This document shows, piece after piece, positions 43,651 to 55,992 of a stretch of DNA of 64,000 bases. How positions within the stretch are numbered: the first letter of the stretch is position 1; every line of letters starts with the position of its first letter. This DNA comes from Selaginella moellendorffii (lineage: Eukaryota; Streptophyta; Lycopodiopsida; Selaginellales; Selaginellaceae): assembly GCF_000143415.4 (NCBI RefSeq), contig NW_003314271.1, forward strand, positions 62,001 to 126,000. The letters run 5' to 3'. Below the pieces are notes generated by a model. That model was not told where the DNA came from, searched no databases, and saw only the letters and a list, made by a program, of their open reading frames with translations. A program made the translations under genes and the position numbers.

Positions 43651-46365
43651 ATGATCCGGAGAGTTTTCTGTGGCGTTCTCGCTCGCAGCAGTGCAGCGAA
43701 GGGGATTCTAGGTGATAATCGAGCTCTTGTTGCCGGTGAGCTACTCGTTTTCTCGAGATTCTCGTGTCGTCTGTGAGGGTTTATCGTTTTGTTTGATATT
43801 TCCAGGCTTGAATGCCGTGTTGTCTCCAAGGAATTTCAGCAGCCTGCCAGAGAAGGAGCTCAACGATTCACCTGTAAGGATTATCGATTCTCTTTTCCTT
43901 TTGGATCGGAATTCCTGACTGAGTAGATCGCTTTCGGGCAGCCAAAAGTGAAACTTCTCGTGGGAGGCGAGTTTATAGACTCTAAGACCAGCGATTGGGT
44001 TGATGTCGTCAATCCGGTAAGGTTGTTCCTTTTTTTTTACCTCTTTTCTTGACTCTATCAATACTCCAAAACGAAACCAAAAACTACAACAGGCTACGCA
44101 AGAAATCGTGTCTAGACTACCTCTGACGACGCCGTCCGAATTTGATGCCGCGGTCGATTCAGCGAAAGCTGCGTTTCCAAAATGGAGAGATACTCCTGTG
44201 ACAACGCGCCAGAGAGTCATGCTCAAGCTACAGGAGCTTATACGAAGAGATATGGTTCGTAGTTTTTTCCATTGTCGTGAGCTCTGTGCTAAGGACTTGG
44301 TACTGTTACAGGATAAACTGGCGTTGAACGTGACGACTGAGCAAGGAAAGACGCTTGGGGATGCTCGCGGCGATGTCTTCCGTGGATTAGGTGTGGTTGC
44401 TTTCAAGGCTTTTCCTTTTCTGGTTCTGTCTTTCCACGGCCTCACGTCGTTTTTAACGTGACAGAGGTTGTGGAGTTTGCGTGCGGCGCTGCAACTTTGC
44501 AAATGGGGGAGTTTGTGGAGAACGTTTCCACTGGCATTGACACATATAGTATAAGACAACCTCTGGGGATCTGTGCTGGAATTTGTCCCTTCAATTTCCC
44601 TGCGATGATTCCATTATGGGTGAGGCTTCGCTTTTCTACGTGAGGTTTTTATAGTAATCCTGTTTTCGCAGATGTTTCCAGTTGCTGTAACGTGCGGGAA
44701 CACCTTTGTCCTGAAACCCTCGGAGAAAGACCCTGGTAATCATCTTGTTCGCCTGGAGGTTTCAAACTAAACGAGTACGTTTTAATTGACAGGGGCGTCA
44801 TTGATGCTAGCAGAGCTTGCAGCGGAAGCTGGCCTTCCTCCTGGCGTTCTCAATATCGTTCATGGGACAAATGTTAGTGGTTAAGAGTGACTTGTACTGA
44901 TTTCACTGACTGCACTTTGTAGGACGTGGTGAACCGTATCTGCGATCATCCAGACATCAAGGCCGTGTCTTTCGTCGGATCGGACAAGGTTGGTTTGTCG
45001 TGAAATTTTGTCGGTTTAGAGTGAATGCCATCTTTTAATAATTTTTATTTTGGAACGCAGGCTGGCATGCACATCTACTCTCGTGCAGCTGCTACGGGCA
45101 AACGAGTTCAGGTAAGCTGTCTCCGTGGCTTTGAACCGAAACCAACATTTCCGAGTGTTATTCTCAGTGCAACATGGGGGCCAAAAATCACGCGGTGATT
45201 ATGCCTGATGCATCGGCTGAAGCGACAATGAATGCTTTAACTGGTGCTGCCTTTGGAGCCGCTGGCCAGCGTTGTATGGCCATCAGTACTGCAGTATTCG
45301 TTGGCGATTCAAAGCCTTGGTAAGAACAACTTTTTTCCCTTTGTATGATATTTTTTACTCGTCGTCGTCTACACAGGGAAGAGGGCTTGAAACAGCGGGC
45401 AATGAAATTGAAAATCGGCTGTGGCACAGAGCCCGGTGCAGATCTTGGCCCAGTTATAAGTAAACAGGTAAGAGCAACTAGTAGCTTTTGGTGGTTAACT
45501 AGATCTTGGCAGTTCAGGCAAAGGAGCGTATTTGCAGCCTCGTCGAGAGTGGGCTGAAAGACGGCGCGCGAGTTGTTCTTGATGGTAGAAATGTCGAGGT
45601 AGGCACTTGCATTGGTTCCTCGCGAGAGAGAGAGAGAGAACTTACAAGACGTATCAGGTTCCCGGCTTTACAAGTGGAAACTTTGTTGGGCCAACTATAC
45701 TAGCCGATGTTAGACCAGACATGGATTGCTACAAGGTATGGTCTCTTTTGATAAGAATGTCGTGAAGACTGAACACCAGTTGTCACTTTAGGAAGAGATA
45801 TTTGGCCCAGTTTTACTTTGCTTAAAGGTGAGTTTGATTCAAGTCTCGGTTGTGTTACATGAGTACTTACAATCCCAACGCAGGCAGAGACACTTGAAGA
45901 GGCGATTGAAATTGTAAATAGTAACAAGTAAGAACGTTTTTTGAGTTTCGCTCGCGATGATTCTAATCAGATCGTGTATAGATACGGTAACGGGACTGCC
46001 ATATTCACGACGTCGGGCCCGGCAGCGAGGAAGTTCCAACACGAGATTGATGTTGGCCAGGTCGGATTCTCTCTTTCCAGTGAAACATCTTATTGATCCA
46101 AGCGTTAATCTTTCCAGTAGGGATCAACGTCCCAATTCCAGTGCCTTTACCATTCTTCTCCTTCACGGGCTCGAGAGGTTCATTTGCGGGCGACCTCAAC
46201 TTCTATGGTAAGGTGGTGGAAACGTTTCGAGCTCTTAAGTTTTTGCTTGGATTCGCAGGCAAGGCTGGAGTCCACTTCTTTACTCACATGAAAACCGTGA
46301 CGACGCAGTGGAAAGACAGTCCAGGAGGCGTCACAATGGCGTTCCCGACCTCCCAAAAGGTGTAG
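43651..46365 (+). CDS. Methylmalonate-semialdehyde dehydrogenase (ALDH6), mitochondrial
   Basis: The leader [20 protein letters not shown] is mitochondrial. The ALDH fold reads through about nineteen short exons: [103 protein letters not shown], the catalytic-cysteine motif [15 protein letters not shown] and the end [23 protein letters not shown]-like and NMGAKNH motifs are specific for ALDH6, which converts malonate and methylmalonate semialdehydes to acetyl- and propionyl-CoA in valine and beta-alanine breakdown without a separate hydrolysis step. Complete at both ends. Confidence 0.95.
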
Positions 46366-46526
46366 AACACACAACAATGTGATATAAAAGGCCAGCGGCT
46401 CATTATTTTTGGTTTCCTTTGAATTCAATCTCCTTGTGTTCTCTGCTGAAAAATCTGTAAGTGAATTTTCAGAAATAAAAGTGGATTTCACTCACATAAA
46501 AATTGTGGGAACGATGGCGATTGTCG

Positions 46527-48131
46527 CTATTTTGTTTCCTGATCTCCCTTTGTTTCCTCAGTTCTAGTGTTGGAGGTTTGCTGTTGCTGACTCGTTTGCA
46601 AGTAGAAAATGGAGAGAAATGTTGCAGTGAGGTATGGAAACACGGTCCAAATTCCCTGAGAAAGAAAAAAAAAATTCACTAAGTTTTGCAGCGAAGCTGG
46701 TAAAATCTCAAGTACCACAAAAGCTGCTACTCCTGCCAATGCTATTACTGGTCGATCACGAAGCATGAAACCAACGCTCATCTGTGACAAGGAGCCCACG
46801 GTTTTTGTTTCCCAGATCTTAGAAACGCAAATATATATACCTGTAATGGGAGTGTCAGAAGGCCGCCCAAGCAAACTCCCGCAAAGAACTTCGAGGCTTC
46901 AATCCCCTAGAACACACGTGACTTATATGTTAGAGAAGCTAAGTTTCAGGCAAAGAACTTACTTACACTGGCTCCGGCGAGAAATGAAGTTGGATTCCTT
47001 GCTCCAACTGAAAATCGCTCGACTGGTGCCAAAATCAAAAGAGTTAACTTTGGAGAGAAAGTTGGGCACTAGAATAGCGTACCAAAACCAATGACGTTGC
47101 CATAGCGTTGAACAGCTTTAGCGATCTCTTCTAGCTTCTCCCTGCTGATTCCTAGCTGCAAAATCGTTTTCACTCAAAGACTCAATCGACTTTTAGCACA
47201 CCTTGCTGCGGAAAGTCTCCCCAGAACCGGATTGCGCTGTGAGCTTTCCAGCGTAGAATGGAACCATATCGCTTATACACACTCCCCTGAAAGTCATAGA
47301 TAGAACGTCAAGGTTGAAAACAAAAAATAAAAACACCACCCACCAGTAAACCCACAAGATCGTCGACAGAATGAAAGTTCCATTCTGCGAGACAGAAGAC
47401 CAAAAAACCTCTCGAGTTGAGTTCCAAGTCAAGCTACGAGCAATGGCTGCTCCAACCTGAAAAAAACTTCCAATTCGAATCGATACAACGAAAGAAGGAA
47501 AGCAAACCATCACGAACCCAGACAACGAGCGCTTCCTCACTCACAAAGAGACCAAATCCAGCAGCCATGAGCAAGAGGAAATAAATCCACCTACACGAGA
47601 ACGAAGAAAAAAGAATAAGAGAGACCGAAAGGAAAGAAGCATTTGCATGCTTACCCGGGAGTTCGCTCTCCCAAAAAGATTTGCCTCCCGAAAATGTTGG
47701 CTGTGAAGGAAAATCCCGAGCCGCTACGCGCAAGCTGCGTGGAGCTCGATACATCCACCGATGTCACTCTCTTTACGGCAATGTATCCCACGAAGAGAAA
47801 TCCCGTGAGACCGGTGACAACCCCCAGCCACTTCCATCCAATCCTCCACCGCTGCTCTTGCTTTTGCGGCACTACTGGCGGTGATTCTTCCAAGAAATCC
47901 CGATCATCGGCGGCTGCGCTGCGCCTTGGAACGCTTGCGGATCGCCGCCTGGATTGCCTGGATCCATTTCTTTCGCAAAGCAAGCAAGGAGAGAAAATAT
48001 TACCTGACATTGAGAAGAATCGTCGATCGCAATGCCGAGAAATGCTGGCGCTGGAGACGCGCGTTCTCACATCGGAAATAAGGAGGAGGAGGGACCGTGA
48101 TCGCGAGCGCCGGCAGCAAGCCCACTGCCAT
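46527..48131 (-). CDS. VTT (DedA/SNARE-associated) domain membrane protein, probably plastid-targeted
   Basis: The start MAVGLLPALAITVPPPPPYF opens a leader that continues across the first intron with a Ser/Arg-rich stretch. Membrane segments follow: WKWLGVVTGLTGFLFVGYIA, WIYFLLLMAAGFGLFVSEEA and a C-terminal pair near FMLRDRPVIALAGVAAFV. Between them, GISREKLEEIAKAVQRYGNV and FVERFSVGARNPTSFLAGAS carry the conserved Arg-rich DedA motif (RxxxGxR...AG). VTT proteins include bacterial DedA and eukaryotic VMP1/TMEM41B scramblases. The plant role of this branch is unknown. Last exon is Gln/Thr/Glu-rich. Confidence 0.8.
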
Positions 48132-48224
48132 GGCTGGAAGCTCGCATAAACCCTAAAAACAGAGCAATGTTAAAAATGGGATATTCTCTTTTAGAACCCA
48201 AAACCCTTTTCACAAAGGGGAGAA
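48132..48224. promoter_or_regulatory. Very short divergent promoter (93 bp)
   Basis: Only 93 bp separate the start codons of the VTT-domain gene and the CtpA gene. Both encode apparently plastid-directed products, so shared control is plausible, but only by inference. Confidence 0.5.
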
Positions 48225-50470
48225 ATGCCACCCTTGGCTATGGCGGCATTTCCATCGCCTCGCGGATTCTGGAAGCCGAGCTCGTCGCATTGGCAGGGGC
48301 AATGGCGTGGCTTTCGCGGGAGAATGGCGCTGGATCTCGACGAGCAGGCGAGGATTTCGCTCTCCCGCGCTTGCAAATCCGCCGGCATCGCCGTCGTCGC
48401 GCTCTTCTTCTCGGCCGGGGTAAGCCTGAGTGAAAATCCCGCCCTAGCGGCGCCGGCAGTGGTGGAATCATCGTCAGTGAGGGAAGATTGCGCGTCTTCT
48501 TCTCTAGCGGGAGGGATTCCCGACGCCTCGTCGAGCTTGGAGGTAACGGATGAGTCTCTTGTGGAATCGGCGTGGGAGCTCGTCAATGATTTCTATCTTG
48601 ATGCTAGGCACCACAAGTGGTCACCGGATTTGTGGCTGGTAAGTTTTCCAACTTCCATAGCTTCTTCTCTTTGGTTTTGCAGGAAAATCTCATTCTCGCT
48701 TCTACAGGCTCAGAAAGAAAAGGTGTTTCAGAGGCCATTCCAGAATCGAAAGGCTGCGTACTCGGCTATCAGAGAAATGCTTGCTACACTCGACGATCCA
48801 TTTACTCGATTTCTAACTCCCGATGAGGTAAAAAAAACAAAAGAGAAAAATTCTAGCTTTGAGACTTTGCGAGCTAACTCTCTTCTCGCATGCAGGACAG
48901 TTTTCCCAAACCTCAAAGTACGATATCACAGGCGTGGGCTTGAATATCGGAGAGGTACCGGATGAAAATGGACAAATCCAGCTTAGAGTTCTCGGTATTG
49001 TTCTTCAAAGCCCAGCCGAGCTGGCTGGAATTCAGCAGGTTGGTCAGTGGCTTTCACTCGTCCTGCCGCTTAGTTCTGATCTTCGCGTGGCAATTTGCTG
49101 CTTTTTTCCAGGGTGANNNNNNNNNNNNNNNNNNNNNNNNNNNNNNNNNNNNNNNNNNNNNNNNNNNNNNNNNNNNNNNNNNNNNNNNNNNNNNNNNNNN
49201 NNNNNNNNNNNNNNNNACGCAAAGGGACTCCTGTTTCAGTCGAGGTATCGTTCGAATTCTATGTTTTCTTCTTTTCTCTTGATACGCTAAGAGTTTCTCC
49301 ACGTCCAGGTTCGACGGTCTCAATGTGGAGACGTCCAAAGTTACGTGCTCTATCGCCAGCAAGACTTGCGAAGCCCTGTTTTCTACCGTTTAGAGCGTTC
49401 TGATGTCGCTAATGAGCGCCGCGGCTATGTTCGGCTCAAGGAGTTCAATGCCTTGACAAAGCGGGACCTGGTCACCGGTAAGAACTAGCTGATCTTGAAA
49501 CTCTTGGAACATTGATTCGCCTCTAACCAGGAAAGCACTTGTTGCAGCTTTGATGAGATTGCAAGCATCAGGTGCTTCATCGTTTGTTCTTGACTTGCGA
49601 GACAACTTGGGTGGCCTCGTCCAAGTGAGTAGTGTGGCTTATTTGGCTTCGAAGTGAAACGCTGGTGGACCTTACAGGAAGGTATTGAAGTGGCCAAGTT
49701 GTTTCTGGACGACGGGGAAACCGTGAGTAAAAATCTATCATCTCTTTAAACCATCTGGCTTTGACATAACGCGCAGGTTATATACACCACAAGGAGAAAT
49801 AATGCGTCATTACAAAGTATTGTAGCTAAAGGCCAACCTTTCCTGCGAGCGCCCCTCGTCGTAAGCTTTGTTTCTTCCAACCGGCTTGTGTTGTGCTCAC
49901 GTTTCATTCTATTTTGTCAAGGTTTTAGTGAACAACCGGACAGCCAGTGCGAGTGAAATTGTAAGTTTGTGCAGAGAAACGAATATAATATGCTTGGAAA
50001 TCTGGTGCTTTTCAGATGGCTGCTGCTCTCCATGACAACTGTAGAGCTGTTTTAGCTGGTAGCAGGACATTTGGGAAAGTAAGGACTAAAAAAAGAAATG
50101 ATGGTTTCACTGATTTTCTTGCATATCTTGCAGGGCCTGATTCAGTCTGTGTTTGAGTTCAACGATGGCTCTGGTGTAATCTTGACTGTTGGGAAATACA
50201 TGACACCTGCACACAGGGATATTGATGGGAATGGTTTGGAACCAGATTTCTGGAGAATGCCAGGTATTGCATATCAAGAGTCCTTTTATCTTTCTTTTTG
50301 TTCTGTTTTTTTTTTTTTTTTTTTTCTTTTGCCTTTTGTACTTCTTTTTTGTTTGTAATTTTCTAGCTAGGCTCTACGGAATCTAGATACAATTCTAAAG
50401 TGAAATTTGTACAGGCCACCTTGAAGTGGAGCAGAAGTTGAGAGCTTGTCTTTCAAAAAAGGCATCATGA
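48225..50470 (+). CDS. Carboxyl-terminal processing protease, CtpA-like, thylakoid lumen (gap inside)
   Basis: The first exon carries a bipartite leader ending in a hydrophobic stretch (IAVVALFFSAGVSLS) and an ALAA cleavage site, typical of lumen import. KKAAYSAIREMLATLDDPF-type sequence (here RKAAYSAIREMLATLDDPF) precedes the PDZ domain, which starts YDITGVGLNIGE and AELAGIQQGD, then runs into a 100-N gap. After the gap come RGYVRLKEFNALTKRDLVT, SFVLDLRDNLGG, the catalytic serine loop NNRTASASEIMAAAL and the lysine motif RTFGKGLIQSVFE. Ends LSKKAS. CtpA matures the photosystem II D1 precursor. The acceptor for the PDZ exon is best placed after GGACAG near 48900. Confidence 0.92.
49117..49216. 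other. Assembly gap of exactly 100 N
   Basis: A block of exactly 100 N replaces sequence within the PDZ-coding part of the CtpA gene. The round number suggests a placeholder of unknown true length. Confidence 0.97.
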
Positions 50471-50660
50471 AATTCTTGCTAGCACTAAAAACAAGAGGAA
50501 AAGAAAGAAGAAAAAGCAAATGAAATTTACTTTTTGTATTTGATCTGTTCAATCGATCGATCAAAAAAATAAAAAGTACAAACTCTTTTAACAAGGCTTT
50601 AGAAAAAGGGGAAAAAAAAAAAAGAAGAACCTTTGGCGGAGGAAGAAATTTGCAGTTCTC

Positions 50661-52127
50661 TTAGAACCTCCTCCGCAACGAGCTCGACTCCAAACGTGAA
50701 GACGCGCTGCTCGCCGAATGCTCTTCGCGATCTTCTTGATCACCGTCTTGCAGTGTTTGCTCATCAGGACCCTGGCTTACATTCCCCATGCTCCACGAAT
50801 CCGGGAGCTGCTCAAGACCCGCCGTGACATTCTCGTTGTCCGACGAGTACGAAACTAGCTGTGGATGATCCACGCTGTTGCTGGACGACGCCGGCGAGAG
50901 AGACGACGGGTTGGCGCACTTGAGACCCGAAACTCCTCCAAAACCACCAGCGAATCCGCCCAGCGCTCGGTACGCAAGCGCTCGCTCCAAGTTGTCTCTT
51001 GGATTCTCGCCCTCCTTCGCTGCTGGCTCTGGCTTCTCCAGGAACTCCGGATAGAAGGAATTCCACCAAGACGAATCCCCTCGCTCGCACTGGACAGCAT
51101 CGCCGAGGATCCATCTCGGTAGCGATTCTAGAAAGTCGGTGCGTGCCTGCCGGTCCACCATGTAAGCTAGCAGCGAGCCGAGGCAGTGTCCTGCGATGAT
51201 CCCCAGTAGATGGGAACTGGAAGCTTTGCTGGCTATGGATGCAACTAGCTGGCAGCCGCATCCAAAGCATCTCGATCGGACATGCAAACTGCGAGAGCAC
51301 AAAATCCCAGTCGGTGAGTCACTGACAGGCCAGAGATGCGAGCGAGTTACCAGAAAGGAACACGGTACAAGAAACTTATAAGAATGCATTGAGGAAGGAG
51401 AACCAACGCCATATCCAGTAGCTTCTGCAGAGATTCGAACGCTGTCAGCAAACCACAGAACTCTCGAAACACGGACGCGCCCACGTTACTAGTATGATAG
51501 AGTTGAAGACCTTCCCAAGACCATAACACGATGGCAAACTGCCAGAGCAAGAGCCTCCTGTTTTGCCTGTACCTGGATGGAGCACGCACCCCGTGAGAAC
51601 TTCGTAGCTATTCGAGAGAGCTTACCTCACCATTTAGTGAATAAAAGCTGCGAGGTTATCATCGCCATGCACCACGCAGCAACGCAAACGTGTGACAAGA
51701 TCACCACTCCATCTTTGCTCTGCCGAAAAAAGAAACAAAAACAAAGTTTGCAAATGATCTCGAGATGCAAAGACGATAAGAAAACCAAACGATCACTCAC
51801 CTGGCCAGCATCAATCGTCCACCAAAGCCGCAAGATGCAAAACGCCAATTCGCAAGCCGCGGGACCGAGATCGTTGAAGTCCGAGTCGGAACCACATTTC
51901 CGGCAATACACCGCTTCCAACCTTCTGTCCTGGAACTTGAGGCTCCACGAGCTAAATCGAACTGGAGTGGCTACCGGATAGTAAACCGTGGACACCGCAG
52001 CCGCTGCCACAGCTGCTTGTAGCTGAGCATCACCCTGTCGCTGGGCTTCCTTCGCTGCTTCGTGAGCTCTCTCGTACAGCTCCCTCTCGTGGTCCGAAGC
52101 AAAGCCATCAATCTCACCAGTCGCCAT
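50661..52127 (-). CDS. Predicted multi-pass membrane protein, family not recognised
   Basis: Exon 1 (52127-51801) begins MATGEIDGFASDHERELYER, an Ala/Gln-rich helix, then VYCRKCGSDSDFNDLGPAA with a CxxC pair. Later exons carry hydrophobic segments: LSHVCVAAWCMAMITSQLL, RLLLWQFAIVLWSWEGLQL, LDMALVLLPQCILISFL and SSHLLGIIAGHCLGSLLAYM. A hydrophilic Ser/Gln/Glu-rich C-tail of about 130 residues ends SSSLRRRF. The GIIAGHCLG helix recalls the His-bearing helix of rhomboids, but no GxSx serine motif is present, so a rhomboid call is not supported. Four introns, all GT-AG. It looks like a complete single gene. Confidence 0.7.
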
Positions 52128-53093
52128 GGACAGAGATGAGTATGAAGATTACACGACAACGATTCGAGCCCGAGCAGCCATTTGTTTCTCCTTTCTCTCT
52201 GAAAAGCAGAGCTCTGATCCACGGAAGCTTCAGTGCCTCATCATGGAGCACATGGGAACCTAGGAAAAGAAAGAGAAAAACAGCGCTCATCAGGCACGGA
52301 AAGAAGCGAGAAAGCGAAGAAAACAAAAATATTTCCACACATAAAGAGCAAGAACAGCGACATCATACCCTACGAGCGCCCGGCGCACGATATTTCGCCA
52401 AGGATCGCGAAATGCAGGATCGCGCAGCCACGAATTCCTCATCCCCGGCGCCGCCACGCAAGAATCATCACAGGAACAAACCAGCTGATGAGCGACGATC
52501 GCTCGCCGCGAGCTGAGACAGCGCCGCGCTCTCCATCGCTTCCCCTGCGATCGATCGATCGATCGAGCCAAAGCCCTAATAAATCGTCGCGAGAGAGCAG
52601 CGATTAGAACCCCTGCCCCACAGCGCCATTGCCTCGCTTCCAAGAGAAGAGAATACCAACCTAGAGAATAGAAACCCAAGCTGACGTGGGTGTCCACGTG
52701 GAGCGTATCCCCAAGCATATCCTGACAGGTGGATACACATGTGCGCTGCTGGCACAGAATAAACCATAAAATCCAATAAAGAATTAAGTAAATGGTCCAA
52801 TTGGCGGCCGTACCAGAGTCACATTCCGGCGGCAGGCCGTACCAGTGGCGCGTGGGCTGCCGACTGACCGTCAGATGACGGGTGAGACCGACCGTCGCGT
52901 GTGGAGCGCAAGCCGTCACACCCGTCAGGCGCGAGTACAGTACGGAATGGCCGTTTTCTCGGAGCCCAGGCGAAGTACATACGCACGAACTTTGTTCCTA
53001 AGTTTGGATGATCATACAAAAAAAGAACCATCGCATTTTTTTGGCATGATTTGGCCTGTCGTGATCGATCTATCGATGGGAGAGAGTTGTCTT
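52128..53093. other. Intergenic, upstream of the membrane-protein gene
   Basis: Contains GATCGATCGATCGATCG at about 52552 and a short direct repeat of GGCCGTACCAG (about 52806 and 52831). No coding signal beyond the MFS 3' flank. Confidence 0.45.
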
Positions 53094-55253
53094 TTAAAAC
53101 TCTGGCCAAGCAGCCACCTGTTCTTCGCAAGCAATTGCCACTTGAGTTAACTTACTTGGCTTCGATAGGGGCGGGGGTATTGGCTGGAGCATGAGCGCTT
53201 GAACAAGAGCTACAACCTGTGAAGAACCAAGTGAAAAAAAAGGAATTTTGGAATGTATGGTAAGTTTTTTACCATTACGCTTCCAGCAACGATTAGACTG
53301 AATCCTGGGCAATTGAAAGGAGCGTCCTTGGATAGAAACAGTGCTGAACAAAGAGAAAGTTTTAGACAAAAGTTTAAGCAACGAACAGAGAATCTTAAAC
53401 CTGTCAAGGGGCTGATAGCAAGCGGTGATAATATAGTTGCAAACGATCTTATACCCGCAATTAAACCTTGGAACTTACCCTGCTCGAGATAAATTAGAGA
53501 CTAAACGAGATGAAACGATGGAAGTTACCTGTTCTTCCGGTTCCGCTGTCTTTGATACAATACTCCCTATCTGTTAAGAAGAAACAATAAGTTACGCTCA
53601 GCGGTCATAGAGAACTTACGCAAGGGAAGCTCAAGACAAAAAAGATACTGAAGCTGGAACAGACGTATGGCACCTGAAAAATCCAAGATGTTAATACAAA
53701 AAAAATCAATAAATTAACATCAGTTACCCAGTCTGCCCATGCTACTCCATATAAAAGTGCCTTAAGCATACAAACATTAGACGTGTGTGGATTGGTTATA
53801 ACAAGCACGAAGTGACAAAACTTACATGAGAAGCAGAAGCAGAAATAGCTATAAACAGAACGATTTTTTCGCCGAAAAAATGTACAAAGACTGGCATAAT
53901 GAGCAGCTGTGTAAAATGAAAAGGTTTTCAATCTCCCGCAGACTAAGAATAAAGCTTACTTGAGAAAACACTGATGCCAGTCCATTAATTAGCATGAGCT
54001 CTGCAAATTGGTCCTTTGCAAAACCAAAAGTCGCTTTTAAATAATACTGAGAACGAAAAACGAAGTATTAGACAAGAACTTGAGCTGATTATGGCCTACC
54101 AACAGCGAACCCTGTAATCCAGCTTCGCCAAGACTGGAGAAGAATACTATCACCGCCACCTGCGTCAAAAGATTGCTGACAGATGCAAGTTATCATCTAC
54201 GTAAACGTCAAGACTACACTTACTTCTGTTTAAACAGAAGAACAGTGTCTGTGATTGAGGAAGTGCTACGCATGAGCAGCGGTGTAGAGCGACATTCGTC
54301 ACGCTTATGCTGCTGATGCGTGTCACTGTGATTCGGAAGAAGCGGTGGACCACGCTCGGCATTTGTCTCTGGTAAAAATACTTTGACATAGACCGCAGCA
54401 AAAGCAATCACGACAGCAGCCACCTGAAAGGTGGTTGAAGAAACAATCGACTTAAAAGAGTAAAGCTCTCCCACCTTGAAAATTTGATCCTGAGCCAACA
54501 CTCGGGCCAAAAGAATCCCAATGACATAACCGACTGAAAACGATCCCATGAGCACGCCAATGGCAAGAGCTCGGTAGCGTCGCTCGATACAGTCGCTCTG
54601 GAAAAAAGGAAAAAGAAACAAATGTCAAAATCATGGACGCTTTGGAGGCAAGCAAAGCACTAAGTAGAAACTCACCACATACGCAAAAGAGAGGCATGTA
54701 ATGCCACCCTCGGCGAAGATCCTAACCACTGTTCCCACGACCATGTAGGCGTAAACGAACGGCCTGGATTGGCTATAGGCGAGTATCGCTTCGTCCATGT
54801 AAGAAAAGAGTGAGCAAGCGCGATCGATCGATCGGACTCACCCATGGGAAGAACAGCGGCGGAGAATGGAATCATCAGCAGCGGCTTGCGGCCATACTCG
54901 TCCGAGAGCTCGCCGAGAATCGGCGTCACCAGCATCGTCCCAATCCCCGCGACCTGCGAGAAGATCCATGGCAAGAATGCGAGAGCTTAGAACCCTAGTT
55001 TCAAGAAAATGTATAGAGGGAAGAGCTCAACGATTTGCTGGATGCCGGTCAAGTAGATCGCTTCGTTGCATTCGGCCTGGCCGGGGCAGAGCGCTCCAAG
55101 AAGAACATCCGTGAGCGCCGGGATCACCATCATCGTCGCCATGATGTGGAGGAGCGTGGCGAAGATGAGATGGATGAGCGGCCTCAGGACGATGATCTTG
55201 CGCAAGAATCCCCGCCGATGGCCGCCGCTGCTACTGCTCGATGATTCTGTCAT
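53094..55253 (-). CDS. Major facilitator superfamily transporter (MFSD14/TetA-like plant group)
   Basis: The N-terminus is Ser-rich (MTESSSSSSGGHRR), followed by a first membrane helix LIHLIFATLLHIMATMMVIP. The loop 2-3 signature reads GELSDEYGRKPLLM. Further helices include VYAYMVVGTVVRIF, ALAIGVLMGSFSVGYVIGIL and VAAVVIAFAAVYVKVFLPET. After a cytosolic loop come SSLGEAGLQGSLLYYLKATF and a C-terminal bundle ending with EEQVAAWPEF. About a dozen short exons. Arabidopsis At2g16970-At2g16990 (hippocampus-abundant-transcript-like) are the closest plant group that I recall. Substrate unknown. Some small exons were placed only by homology and splice signals. Confidence 0.85.
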
Positions 55254-55992
55254 CGTAGAGCGAGGGAGCCAGCGAGCTACAGCGATCGTATTGCTTCCTG
55301 GCGCGATTTATTCTACGCTAGCGGGACGATCACACACACACACAGGGCCCCAAGAAAGTGATCTTCTTGGAGATTCCTTCACGCATCTTGTCCAGGGACG
55401 CTTGCATCCAAAGCAATTGGAAGGATCTCCATGAAGCGAGCGACGATCCTGGCAAAATCTTGCACCTACAAGAAGCTATCGCGATCCAGATCACACACAT
55501 CCATCGGAGCGCCAAGCATCGAAGCGATCGATCTCTCGCGATCGCGTGGAAAATATCCATCGGAGGGCCAAGCATCGAGGCGATCGTTCTCTCGCGATCG
55601 CGTGGAAAATATTTTGGGAAGGGGAAAGCGCCTATTCTAGGTGGCCATGGGTATATTCCCAGGACCGTTTTTTGATACCATTCCCTTTAAAAGTCCACCC
55701 CCTGCCGTTTGTGTGTGCATGCCAAACGATCCATCTATCAGTTATCTATCGTTGAGTCACCGTTGGATCTTTGGCATTTTGTTGCGTCACCGTAGGATCG
55801 TGGCCTTTTCCTGGTGGAAAGAATCTTGGCAGTTTGCCGTACAAGGCCAGGTAGGGTTTATGTTCTCCCTTGCGAGCGCGCGTGGCAATGCAGAACGATC
55901 GTCGCCGGGATCATCGATTAGGAGTCCCATCCACTGGCGCTCGTGATCTTTCGAGGTAAGGCGGCGGTTCTTTGACACGCGCATGGATCTTG
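55254..55992. other. Intergenic between MFS and PPR genes
   Basis: Divergent gene pair with a 739-bp spacer that includes the tandem duplication below and a CACA run at 55331-55344. No additional gene is visible. Confidence 0.5.
55498..55613 (+). repeat. Tandem duplication of about 57 bp, two copies
   Basis: The unit starting CCATCGGAGCGCCAAGCATC and containing CTCTCGCGATCGCGTGG is present twice in direct succession with two or three substitutions. It lies between the divergent MFS and PPR genes. Confidence 0.85.

Noticed and set aside
51350-52127. Rhomboid protease identity for the membrane protein
   Set aside because: No GxSx catalytic serine motif remains once the intron at the apparent NVGAS reading is removed.
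55972-55992. Longer PPR start
   Set aside because: The upstream in-frame start is TTG; the first ATG is 21 bp further in.
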